From assembly GCF_037975245.1 (NCBI RefSeq), contig NC_092580.1, forward strand, positions 15,041,001 to 15,105,000: a stretch of DNA of 64,000 nucleotides, given 5' to 3'. Below are positions 1 to 11,790 of this stretch, one piece after another. Each line of letters starts with the position of its first letter. Positions within the stretch are counted from its first letter, which is position 1. The translations under genes and the position numbers were made by a program. This DNA comes from Apostichopus japonicus (lineage: Eukaryota; Echinodermata; Holothuroidea; Aspidochirotida; Stichopodidae). The notes under the pieces are model-generated. The model was not told where the DNA came from. It ran no database searches and saw only the letters and a program-made list of their open reading frames with translations.

Positions 1-145
1 CAGATTAAGTAAACACACCTTTTTGCTTGAAAGTCCTCGGAATTAAAGGTTTGAAAATAACAGCAGGTCGTTGGTAAGGTGTGGCCCAGTCAATTTTTCA
101 CTCCTTATATCTGGCATATTCATTCAAAAAGGTTATCCACCCCTG
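1..145. mobile_element. Right part of an hAT-like MITE cut by the window edge
   Basis: The segment aligns by eye with 21797-21941, the right half of a complete MITE copy, and ends with a closely similar terminal motif (ATCCACCCCTG here, GCCCACCCCTG there). Its left end lies outside the window. It is probably non-coding and sits in or upstream of the BCAP31 gene. Confidence 0.6.
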
Positions 146-396
146 GTGTAGAGTATGCATGGGAGTATACATGTTGAAGAGACTTTTAATACTTACAAAT
201 AGTCATTTATTTTTACTAGTCAATTTGTTGAGCAGAAAGGCTTCTTGATCACGGCTTATTAGTATCTCATGCTATGCACAGCTCCTGTGCACAAGTGAGC
301 TAAGTTTTTACTTTCTCACATGCTTGGAATTGGAAGAGCTTCTGTTAGAACATAGGAGTAACTGGATTAAACACATACAGCGCACGACATATGTTA

Positions 397-871
397 CAGG
401 GATGTGCCCACGGTGGGCGGCACTGGGCGGTCCCGCCCAGCACTAAACATTACCGCCCAGCACTGTCTTAAAAATGGTGAATCCCGCCCAGCACTATTTT
501 CATCTAAATCCCGACATTCCTAACAATATATTCAACATAAATTGGGCCGTGCCTATACCAAAATCATACAGACTAATAATGCATCAATTACGCTTGCGAG
601 AAACATTTCTTACGGCTCTCAATCGGTCCCTTGTAAAATCTCTTTGAAACAAACTAATAACTTCTACCAGGTATGTAATATATTTCCCTAAAAAAAAAAA
701 AAATGTAAATAGTTAGCAAAACTAGTACTTGTGTAAGTGCTCCACAAGTGCCAGCATTTGGCATCTGAGCACCTTCAAAAATCGAAAAAAAGCACCCCCT
801 CCCCCTTAGACCCCTCCCACAGGATGGCGATCAGTATACCCGGCACTCAGGAAATCCTGGGCACATCCCTG
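397..871. mobile_element. Non-autonomous DNA transposon, hAT-like
   Basis: The ends are perfect 14-bp inverted repeats (CAGGGATGTGCCCA at 397, its complement ending at 871). No clear 8-bp target duplication is seen. The interior has G/C-rich direct motifs, and a C-rich stretch near 795-835 resembles 58650-58690 in the larger hAT-like element, so the two are probably related families. No coding capacity is visible. Confidence 0.6.
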
Positions 872-1628
872 TGTAATAAATGTTGCATGAGGTATTTCAA
901 CGCTACGTTTTAAATTCAAGTAAATAAATAACCAAGAGCTTCTCATGAACAATGGGACAGTATTGGATGTCATTTAGCACCATTTGTCCTTGACAAAGTA
1001 CTACATTGTCATTTTTAAAGCCATAAAAGTCTTATATATTCCTATTGAGTATATTTTTACATCTGGGGAACTAAACCAGTGGTTTTTGTGTTTAAATATG
1101 TATTCCAGCAACTTAAATTAATATTTCAAAAGGGGGTCATTTCTTAAAAAATTAAAAGTGTTACATAGAAATACAACCTGGTCTGATAGTGCTCAGTGTT
1201 CTAAAGGTCTACAACGTATCAAAATTCAGTTTTTGTGCCGAAAGTCAATCCATTAAGAAAGCTGAGAGGATTCATACACTAACAAAAATATGATGTAGAT
1301 ATCAAAGAAATTAAGCGTTAAATGCAAAGCGTTTCACGTCTAACGCTACAACTGTGGACAATCAGCCACAGCAGCTCGTTGTTGATGTGATATTCTTTAT
1401 CTTTGTGGTCGCTTCAAAACTGTTCCATCCAATCCATTGTATTGTCATTGCCAGTGTGGCTGACATGTATTACTGGGGGCCTGAAGCAGACTCAGTGACA
1501 TGCTCCCTTGCTGGTAGTAAAGGAATTAAACCACATCGAGCATGAGTGGCGGAATTCTTTTGCCGTTCTTGCAGATTGAGGGGGTTTTTCATAACCTTTG
1601 AATGATGTGGATATTCTGTCTCTTTCAG
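872..1628 (+). other. Probable BCAP31 intron sequence
   Basis: No exon for the missing N-terminal membrane segments of BCAP31 was found here. The stretch ends in a pyrimidine-rich tract and AG acceptor at 1627-1628. It is AT-rich and otherwise featureless. Confidence 0.4.
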
Positions 1629-3679
1629 ACGCGGTCAGAGATGTCCGTAAATACAGCGAAGCAGCAGAGGACGTCGATCTCACGGTTCCTAACGCCGAAG
1701 CGGTCATGAACATGAAACTGTTTCGTTCCCAACGTAATCTTTACATTGCAGGCTTCGCTGTTTTCCTTTGGATGTAAGTTATTCCTTGTCAGTTGCTCAC
1801 CGGCTGGTTGTTGAAAGCTAATTTGATGAGTACTTCAGATGGCATGTTAGTGTTATTGTCGTAAATTATCAAGCACTGTTTTCAGTTGATACAGTGAGCT
1901 CATGAAACCCAGCCATGTTATTCTACATATTGGTCAAGGTAAAGCATTACCTGTAGCCAGCGACGTAGCCAGAAATTTGAAAGGGGGGGAGCACATTTTG
2001 CTATTGATATTGGGGAGGGTTCTAAGTGGAGGGGAGTCCCCCTCCCCTTTGAGATATTTTTGAAAAATTGAAGGTCCTTAGATGCGATCTGGTGCAATGT
2101 TTTGCCAGTTTCATCATTATCATATGATATCATATTATCAGCAGATTTTGTTTCCTGTTTGAATTCTTTTACATGTTCTTGTATATATTATATCAGAAAG
2201 ACAAAGGTAGTGCTCTTTTACAATTTTTCCAGTAGGATGATTCTTGTTTATTGTCCAATGTCTAGACTTTAATACATTTGACGAGAATTTATAGTAAAAT
2301 CACTGGAATAATTTCTGTCGCCCCCCCTGCTCCCCCCCTGGCTACGTCCCTGCCTGTAGCTGGCGAGAGGGTCATAAAAACAGAAATTATTCCAGTGATT
2401 TTACTATAAATTCTTTCTTGTTTCTGTCATCTTCCACAAAATTTTGCTTTCCATTGGACCTAATCAATTTCAGGTAGTGGTTAGTCTAGTCAAGAGTAGT
2501 ATCCGCAGTCATTTAATAACTATTTCTGGAGAACTTGCTGTCTGGGCTTAACCCCAAATATTTGTGTATTAATGGTAACCATTAAAATAGATTATTTTGT
2601 CTATATAACTAAGTGAAGTAACCATGTTGTTTAAGTATCTGTTTAAGTATGTCTGTTTAAGTATCTGTTATCTTTTTAAGTATGTATGATCTTTCATATA
2701 GTGCATGAAGAAAACTATGAAGATCAAATCTTAGACAAGGTCTGCTGCATTTAGCGTCTAGTTGTCTTAAACGACACAATTCCAGTCGATCTGTGCTATG
2801 ATCCATCTCACCGGCAGTAGAACGCTCAGAAATATTCCATTTAACATCGATGACCACAGTTGTTGCTCTTGCTACTTACGTCTATCAGAGCAATTTGCAA
2901 TTTGATCTAATACACAGCTCCCCTTGTTTTGCATGTTGTAGCTCAATAGATCAGCATCAATTGGTATTAATGCAATTTAGCTATTTTAACATATTTCATC
3001 AACACTGCAAAGTATCTTCCTTCCATCAGATGCACTTTATGAATGTCTTGAGTGAATGATGACTTGATGATGGGTAGGATGAATCAGCATGATATATCTG
3101 TGAATCAATTGCATCTGTAATGTTGAATGAACTAAAATAGGCCTTTCATAATATGATATACTGTGACATTTGCACAGAGGCATGGGGAACAAATAGTAAT
3201 GCTGGGTGTATTTTTTTAATTTTGTGTTCGCAGGGTCCTAAGTCGTATTTGTACACTAATCTCAACTACAGCTACCCTGATGGCCTCTAATGAAGCATCC
3301 CTCACACAGGCTAAGAATGCTAGTGATACCGCAACCAAATACATGGAGGAATTAGATGACTTGAAAAAGGTTTGTCAGTAAAATGTTCAACTTGGGGTTG
3401 AGAGAAACTTAACGGGTTGAGGGTTGCTGGTGAGCAGATGGCCAGTGTGATCAGGACAAAACCTTTTGAAGGCAATTGTCAGAAGTACACACTTACAGTT
3501 ACAGTTGTAATCCTTGGAATGTTGGTTGAAAAAGTGAGGGCATGTTTTCTGTAACAGAGATTCTTCATTGGAATGACAACATTGTTTAAATCTTTTATGT
3601 TGTTGAATTCCTTTATGGCATCATGGAGTTATTATCTCCAAGTGATATGTGTGTCAAGGGAACATTATTTCAAATTGAA

Positions 3680-3728
<49 letters not shown>

Positions 3729-6700
3729 ATATATATGTATTTTGCAGTAGATTGTTTATCATTTGAAGACTTTTTTGATAAAGCTACCGTTCATTGCTTT
3801 CAATTCTCATCAGAAATGAACATACACTTGATGGAATGGCCTCAACGAGAGTTAGTTTAAGAAATCTACTCAGCCACATTGCTACGGAGCTTAAGTTGTC
3901 AGTCAGAGCTTGGTGTTGTTGTCTAATGTTTGATGCAGAGTACTGGTTATGTTAGCTAGGTGTGTCTGGAATCTCTGGATGGCTATGTATGTATTGATGC
4001 CTTTCTCAATGGTACTAGATCTTTGCCATAAGTAATTAAGTAGCTGGAAGTAGGTGATGTAAGTTTGATACTGCCGACAGCAATGTGCAAAGAATGTCTT
4101 TCATTGAACACTCTTTACAGAGTCGTAAAGGATCTTCCACCTTGTCGGATACTGTTGTGGCAGCCGTCGCCGATAGCGAAGTCACAAAAGAACTGAAGCA
4201 TACCCAAGATGAGTTAGAAATGACCAAGAAAGGTATAGTACATCTTCCTCTTAATGACTAACCTTGGAAAGGATTTGTCTGGGATGCAAGTTTGAGATAC
4301 ACATGCAAATGTTTAAACATTATTTGTTGTGAAAAACCATTGAATCTTTTGAAGTTATAGCATAACTTTACCTTTTTTGTTTCAATGTTTTGTAATATAC
4401 AAACTTCATTAACCAAAATTTAAACATCAAATCAATTATTTTTATTTATTTATTTTATTTTTATTTTGTTTGCATCTCTGTTATTACATGTCTTTCTTTC
4501 CACATTTTGTTTAACACATAAAAAAAATATATGGTGATGTATTTTCAAAGAGAAAGCCTTACAACTTACTCTTAGTAGTGATCAAAAGCTTCCATGGCAA
4601 GCACGAACACAGAAACAAAGAGAATTAAGCAGAGTTACGCATATTAAAAGCAATCAAAGACGACTTTGTACTCCTCAACCATTTCAAATTTCTTTTAAAG
4701 AGTTCAACCTCAAAAATGAACTTAATCTTAAAATAGAATGTCAAGTGCATTGGAAACCATAGCTCTATTCTTACATGTAAAAATAAAGTACTTTGCATGC
4801 AGAACAAAGAAGTTACTAGTCTGTGACTGTTCATTTGAACTACAGCTCCGAAGTTTACAATAAATTCATCTATATTACACTTTTCTCTCAGTGCAAATTG
4901 CATCCCAAAACTTTTTTACTAATGGACAAAAATAGAAAAGGTGCTCTAAACTTTCAAATTCAGAGTTACCAAAAGAACAGAGAGGAGAGTCATATACTTT
5001 AATACAGAATAGATAATCATTTGAGCATATAATCCTATGCAGGAAACGAAACTGAAAATATTGAATCTCCCTGACTGTAAATAAAATGGAATAATGAAAC
5101 AGACTCCCAGTGAAACTCATGACATGGATCCCTTCCCTCCCATTACTTATGGCCCTTGGGTGGGGAATGTTATTCATAAGAATAGATCTGTACACAAACT
5201 GTGTGGCTCTGTTGTAAGGAGAATTTCAACAGTAGGCGTTCATTCATATTTAAGCCATGCTGTTTACTTACATTTAACCTTTCACGACATAGGAATTGCA
5301 GAAAATATGTCATAGTAAAAGCTGAAAGGAATTTTTTTAAATATTATGCTTAATAAGAGAATTTTGATATAAAAAAATGTGACCAACTTCGGTGAAAAAA
5401 GTTCACCGATATGATACACCGTATTTTCTATCAAAACATCAAAATAAACAAAACAATTATGAATCCTAATGCAACTGTTATTTAATAAAAACTGGCTAGC
5501 AGAATCCCCTTCCAGTACTGAGAAATTAAAAAATCATTCATGGCACTTTTCCATAAATTTCTTTCCTGTGTTAATCCATCTTGTTTATCTTATCCAAATA
5601 CTTAGAACTAGAGAAGACCAAGAGTGACTTGAGTTCTATCAAGAAGCAAGCTGAGGGGGTTTCCAGCGAATATGATCGCCTGTTGAAGGAACATTCAGAT
5701 CTTCAGGTATTTGTTGTACCAATGTATATCTATCTGCCTTGGTCCTATAAGTACCAGCCTTCTCCCCATATGTACCAGCCTATTCCCCATATGTACCAGC
5801 CTTCTTCCCATATACCACTGTTTTCTCCTATATGTACCAACCTTCTCCCTACATGTACCATCCTTCTCCCTATATGTACCAGCCTTTTCTATACATGTAT
5901 CGGCCTCTTCCCTATATGTTACAGCCTTCTCACTATATGTACCAACCTTCCCCCATATATACCACTCTTTTCCCTATATGTACCAACCTTCTCCCCACAT
6001 GTACTATCCTTTTCCCTATATGTACCAGCCTTTTTCCGTATATGTACCCGCCTCTTCCCTATATGTACCAGCTTTCTCCCCATATGTACCTACCTTCTCC
6101 ACATATTTACTTGCCATGTACCTGTCTTTTTCCCTGTGTGTACCTGCCTGCCCCCTTTATCTAAGTCTGAGATTATTAACAAATGGGGTCAGTCATTGAC
6201 CTTTGCTAACTAGAAAACTAACATAATAAAGGTGAACTGCATTTTCAAGTTTATGTTATAGTGCCAAATCAGAGGTTATCAGAATAGAAAGCTATCAGAA
6301 ACAACCTCATCAATTCTTTATATAATTGGTGAAGCTATTTGCATTAAATCTCTAGATGTTATACAAATTGTTCTTTCAACCTTTGAACAGTTTTTGCACA
6401 CGAACAATAAAATTTGACAAGCCTAGGGCTCACCCAAATTCAACCCCTTTAAGTGTCTAGCCTATAGGTGATTCCTTTAATGTGTGGTAAACTAGTCAAC
6501 TGTCAACTAGTCAAACTAGTCAACTAGTCTATGATAATGACTTCAATAAAGATTTTCATTTTCATATGTAAATTAGGCCAAGTCTCAGTGCATCGGCAAT
6601 GAAGGACTGTAAGTCTAGGCAAAGCACTGGAGCGTTTGTTTTGAAGAGTCAAAACTTACTCATTATATTTAAAGATCTTTTAGTACTCTGATACAACAAG

Positions 6701-6825
6701 TAATATATTTTGTTTCCGTATGTACGCAATAGCCAGCAGCTTTTAACATAATGTTATCTTCTCTTTTTTTATTACTTTGACAGAAACAATCGGAGAGTAG
6801 CGAAGATACCAAGAAGGATAGCTAA
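1629..6825 (+). CDS. BCAP31: BCAP31-like ER membrane protein, 3' exons (5' end outside window)
   Basis: Exons are 1629-1773, 3234-3369, 4121-4232, 5606-5706 and 6784-6825, all with GT/AG borders and consistent phases. The first exon encodes the end of the second membrane region and the loop (DAVRDVRKY, then KLFRSQRNLYIAGF), very like vertebrate BCAP31. The second encodes the third membrane segment (VLSRICTLISTTATLMASNEA). Later exons encode the coiled coil, including SSEYDRLLKEHSDLQ. The protein ends KKDS, a KKXX ER-retrieval signal comparable to the mammalian KKEE. BCAP31 family proteins are ER chaperones that sort membrane proteins and bind caspase-8-type partners. The exon or exons for the first two membrane helices must lie upstream of base 1. 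Identity is strong; only the missing start lowers completeness. Confidence 0.93.
1958..2352. mobile_element. 395-bp hAT-like MITE with perfect 8-bp TSD
   Basis: The termini are CAGCGACGTAGCCAG and CTGGCTACGTCCCTG (14 of 15 complementary). The flanking octamer CCTGTAGC is present on both sides (1950-1957 and 2353-2360). A TSD of this length with CAG...CTG ends is typical of hAT elements. The element lies in a BCAP31 intron and shows no coding capacity. Confidence 0.85.
3681..3737. repeat. (TA)n/(TG)n microsatellite in BCAP31 intron
   Basis: Alternating TA with a short TG run. Open frames across it encode only Tyr-Ile repeats and are artefacts. Confidence 0.9.
4620..5200 (-). pseudogene. Degenerate LINE fragment (C-terminal end of reverse transcriptase ORF)
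   Basis: The minus strand from about 5195 to 4907 encodes a C-terminal LINE region of the zf-RVT type: QFRFLHRIICSNDYLFCIKV, then SPLCSFGNSEFESLEHLFYF and CPLVKKFWDAI. A Cys..Cys..His..Cys arrangement followed by FW is characteristic of L1/Tx1-like ORF2 tails. A stop or frameshift near 4875-4905 moves the reading into another frame that continues to about 4625. It is an old 5'-truncated insertion, antisense to BCAP31, in the intron before the 5606-5706 exon. Confidence 0.6.
5737..6165 (+). repeat. Minisatellite of about 20-bp units just after a BCAP31 exon
   Basis: About twenty imperfect copies of a unit resembling TATGTACCAGCCTTCTCCC run through this stretch. It starts about 30 bases after the splice donor at 5707. 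All three forward frames are open over most of it, and read-through of the preceding exon stays open to a stop just before 6213. It is probably intronic. Confidence 0.85.
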
Positions 6826-8739
6826 GTTAACCGCCATCCAGTGCCTTAAAATAGATATTATTCCTTCACAGAAGGTGTCAGTATCGTTGTTTTTCACCAC
6901 CGCTGTATTTAGAGACTCTCATAGGTTACTTTTCATGATTAATTCAGAGGTAACAAACACTTCTTCTTTGGCATGATTGTTCTACTTCTGTATTGCATTT
7001 AGTATATTTGTACGCTGCTTCTTGGTAAATCTGCTGTAAGAACTCCTACTGTCTTATGTACTTTCTCAGTAATGTATTGTATCTGTTATGTCATCCATTT
7101 TGAGCTTATAGCTATTGTGTAGGAACGAAACCAAAAGGTAGTCCACTTCGAGATAAGAAAGGATAAGCAACTTTGCCATTCTGACAGGAACGAAATACAC
7201 TATATCCTGATGCAGTACTGAACCATCCTATTCTGCTTTGCCCATTCCCTTATCCCATTAAAATGAAGTGTGACTCAACATTTTTGTATTCCTGTTGGTG
7301 CACTCTTAGAGTATCATACAAATATACTGATTAACTTAACTGAAATTGAAGAGGTTGTATTTCTCACTAGCTGTAGTGATATTGTATCTTGCATCAACTT
7401 TAGAATATAGAATTGTCTGTAAATGAAGGAAGGCATAAATAAATACTTTCAAAGAAGGCTTTCTATATAGTTTAATGTCACTGCCAAATTAAAATGGAGG
7501 TTATTTGATTAGGTCCGGGTCACGACAAAGAGGTGGTGTTTTCTTGATCTCATTTTGTAGTTTCAAGTTAATCCAAAACTAAGGCTTTGCAAACCATACA
7601 ACTGCATACTGTTCATAGTTAGCATGTTATATATTCAGGATATTATATATTGATTAGCAAATGCTAATCAATGTATAATTTAGTTCTGCACTGTCTGGTA
7701 GAGGTTCATGAGTGAGACTTTGTAAAAAAAAAATGTTTAAAAATGTTTTGCTTCAGTTTATGCACTCTCTTAATGACAAGTCACACATCATAGCAACACA
7801 AACTATATGGAATTAAGATGGTACTCATGCAAACTTTCTTATCAATCAGACATCTTTGCCTCTCTACCTTTAGGCTAAGATCATTTGTACTGTCTGTTCC
7901 CTATCTAGAGGAATAGTGATACACACTTGACAATGATCACACAGTCCCAGTCTTGACACAAGGGGACTGGGTTGAGAGCGGACCAGTCGTTCGGCTCTCG
8001 TTCCCAGGTTCTTTCTTGGGTAACTTTTCTTAAAAAAGTATCTTTGCTTTTGACTCCTCTTGGACACGCATTTGATGATCCTCATCCCCCTAATCTTCTT
8101 TCTTGCTCAGAACTAACTGCTACGATTAAGATTTGCTTTTATTATGTTACAGGTTTTTATGAATGTTTGGGTTCACAGATGAGGATGTATTAATATTCTT
8201 TGTTTGAAATAATGTGTTTTCTGTTTCCCAAAACAGAAACAGCAAGAAATAAAGATATTTTTGCTTTACCATTTTAACAGTAGATAGTTACTCTTTTCTT
8301 ATATTCACTGTTGCAAATTTCTTTTCTTTTCTTTTTGAATATCTTTGTCTGGTATGTGTGTTTGTTTTATATCCCTGCAGGTGTTGTCGATGTAGTACTC
8401 TAAATTTTACAGGGTTTTGTCGTAATGCTAATGTTCCACTTTTCTGTTATCAGTTATCGCCCATATATTGAACATCTCCATCAGGTTGGGAATAAGAAAG
8501 CATTGTTCTCAGACATTACTTTTGAATGCATTGTTCTTTTTAATATAGTGACAACTGTTTTTAAGAAACTATGTCTTCTGAGAATCACTTTCCTCTTTAA
8601 TCTGCAGAATAGATTTGATATTAGACAATAACAAGGAAACAATAGTCTGCCACTTCCCTTGGTTTATTATACTGTTCCAAGTGAAAAGAGACTATTTCTC
8701 TGGTCCAAAGGGATGAAGCACAGCTCCATAACCAGGAAG
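6826..8739 (+). other. BCAP31 3' UTR and downstream intergenic DNA
   Basis: The region is AT-rich with no convincing coding signal. Candidate polyadenylation signals AATAAA occur at 7438-7443 and 8248-8253; either could end the BCAP31 transcript. Small open frames here have no recognisable features. Confidence 0.45.
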
Positions 8740-9117
8740 CATAGGCGTAGGAGGCGGAGGGGGGGGGCTGCAGCCCCCCCAACCAAACATGTTTGTGAAA
8801 ATTCGGGCAATATGCTGACAATTTTTTGGGCACCTACTGAAAGAAAAATAATTTGCAATGTGTTTTTCAATGGTTAAACTTATATTATTATGATCATTAT
8901 TATTGTAACGACTTCCCCAATAATTATAACAAATATGGAATGGTAATAACACGGAAAATGATTGTATGTAATTGGCATGTGATGTAATAACCAATGAATG
9001 CCTATATGATATGCACACTAAGTTGTTGAATGCGCGGGAGCGCGCGAACAATTTTGGTTATAATTTTCGGGCAAGTCGTTACAGCCCCCCAAATCAAATG
9101 AGGCTCCAACACCTATG
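8740..9117. mobile_element. 378-bp hAT-like MITE with perfect 8-bp TSD
   Basis: The termini CATAGGCGTAGGAG and CTCCAACACCTATG are complementary at 12 of 14 positions. CCAGGAAG flanks both sides (8732-8739 and 9118-9125). G- and C-runs near both ends resemble those of the other hAT-like elements in the window. No coding capacity. Confidence 0.85.
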
Positions 9118-9125
9118 CCAGGAAG

Positions 9126-11790
9126 CCACTTGATAGGTGTGGCAAATTTGTTTCTTTCACCTTTTTGTACACTGGAATATGTACTAGAGCTAATGACAGG
9201 GCACCAGTATCGCAGCGTAAGGAATATTTTATTACATTAAGCATTAGGAAATGTAGACTATTTTCCAGTTTGTATTAGAGATATCGTAAGGGCAAAGGTA
9301 AGAGATGTTCTGAATTGCATGGGCCATGTTTTTAAATGTTGGCGATGACCAGTGGTGTGCGGATTATCTAAGTCACCATGGAATGTTTGCATCTTAAATG
9401 ATATTGATTAAGGTGTGACTATAATCTTTTGAGGTAATGAATGCCTGGAATTCACAAAAAAATGTTTGTATTTGAAGTCAAATTTAAGTTTTCTCAGTGG
9501 GATGGAAACTATCTTTGTATTGCAATAGATTCTCAGATGTCTGTTGTAAGGGGAAAAGTAAATGAGTCGGGACTGCTTGGGTTATGTTTTAAAGTTGATA
9601 ATGTTGACCTGTTGTGTGCGGAAATTCTAAACTATTTCACCTTTGAATGCTTTCATCTTTAATTACATTGATTAAAATTGTCACTTTGGAAGTAAGGAAA
9701 AATAACAAACGCGTGTTTTCTCTCTGGTGTCACCATTTTGTTCTTTTTTGTGATGTATGATATTTTAGGATACGCTTATAAATATTAATGAATTGATTCA
9801 CAGCTGTATATGAATAAATTTTAAAGTAACCAGAAATGAAGATCAAAGAATTGGATCGAATGTAATGGATGTATTTAGCTCATAGAAGAACATTTCTTCA
9901 TCATCTGTAGGGTTTGTCAGCTTAAGTTCCATGTAAATAAAAATTAATTTTCCCTTTTCTGTACAACACAAAATATAAGCAACTTGATGTAATTTGGCAG
10001 AATTAACTAAAAACAACCAAATAATAAAGATTTTCTCTACAAATGATATTATCTACAAAGTTTTTTTTTTTCGTTTCAAAAGCAAGAAAAGTAAATTTCA
10101 GTCTGGAAATTAATTTCTGTGATGTAATAAGTAATAAATGATAAGTCCGAATGACTACATTTATGTATCATGTGCACAGTGAATGTACTACATGATCAAA
10201 CTAATATAATATCTACATAGGTAATGATAATGTGATAGACATTTTTGAAATTTTTAAAATAAAATATCAGCCACTTCATATGATAAATAACTCTCAAAAA
10301 TCCAGTAAATAATCAAATTGCATAATTTGAACATTTTACAGAGATATGAATAATCTACTGAGGCAACTGTGTCAAGCAAAAAGAGAAAACTGTCATGGAT
10401 GGAAGTATTGCTATGGTTAAGATCATCTAAATGAAAGTAGTACCTTTGGAATTCATAAAATTTTAAGACATTTCACATAGTTTCATAATGATTTATCTTT
10501 ATAAACATCTAGCTATGACAAGCATTATAATTGACAAAATAATATATATTATTACTGTTGATATCAATATGAAATTAATCATACTTTATTTTAAAAATAT
10601 ACATTTCATTAATTTACTAATTGTTAAAGATCAATAACTAAAATAAAGTATAAAAAAAAGAATTAAATATCAATAATGAAAGTCAGTTGTGTTTAAATGA
10701 GTAATGAATAAAGTAACCTTCCAATTTAACTATTGTAATAAATTAGACACACTGCATTGTTAATTAAATCCCTAAGCAGATAAACAATTGCATAGTACTT
10801 AATCTGTATAATGTAAATAAAGTAAACAAACTGAATAAAACAAAGCCAACAAAAATGACAGTTTGTCAAGATAGCATCTAAAGTACGACCAACCTTTCTT
10901 TCATAACATGATCTCTTCCTCACAAGGACGGCACTGAGTAAATATAAAAATGTTTCCAGCCAAAAGCTAAATAAAGCATCGTGGTGCAAAGTTTACAAAT
11001 AGAAACATAACACTAACTTCTAAAAGAATGTAATAAACAGCTACTTGCAATGTCACACACATTTAAAAAGAAATTTAGTAGAGTATGCTTAGTGGAATCC
11101 TTGATTTAACCATGTCATTTCCTCTGCCCAAATCAATTTTTTTTTTTCAAGAATTATTAAGATTAGCACCACATGAAATATATCATATGTAATACACATG
11201 ATCATGGATTGTAATTTAACAGACAAAATAATATCTGAAATATTACAAGAGCACTAAACGGAAAAGTTTGCATACCTGTCAACGCCAGTGTATGAGACAT
11301 TAATAGAAGAATGTATTTAGCGCTAACTCATGTATTGATGTATCAGGATTTGTCCCGTGTTTGCCACAATGATACGTTGTCCTCCAGCAAACTAAATTGT
11401 CCTGATTTTCAAACAGGTTAATCAACATATGTGATCATATAATAAAAGAATAATTGATTTTGCTTCTACATTGCACTATAAATATTGCAAAACATTGAAA
11501 ACAGTTCATATCACGTCTCTTTACGTCATCAATGCATCCTTAAATTTTTACAAATTTGAGATTGAAGTTTTGTACAAGTTTGTGATTATAATACTATTTA
11601 CATGATATAAATTGTATGGGCAGCAAAATGGTTTGGATTCAAATATAATCAGCAATTAATCAATACTTATTATTCATCTGATGATAAATTCTAACCAAAA
11701 GACTAATTGGGTATCTTAATTTGGTTAAAATACAAGGTTAAATTTGTTACAATTTTGGTGATTAAATGTTACTGTAGTGGCTAAAGTTAG
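9126..11790. other. Intergenic, between convergent BCAP31 and Rab genes
   Basis: Very AT-rich sequence, with no exon, repeat array or RNA gene that I can support. The distal part presumably includes the Rab gene 3' UTR. Confidence 0.4.

Noticed and set aside
5737-6165. CRISPR-like array
   Set aside because: Contiguous imperfect 20-bp units without unique spacers, in an animal intron; a minisatellite.
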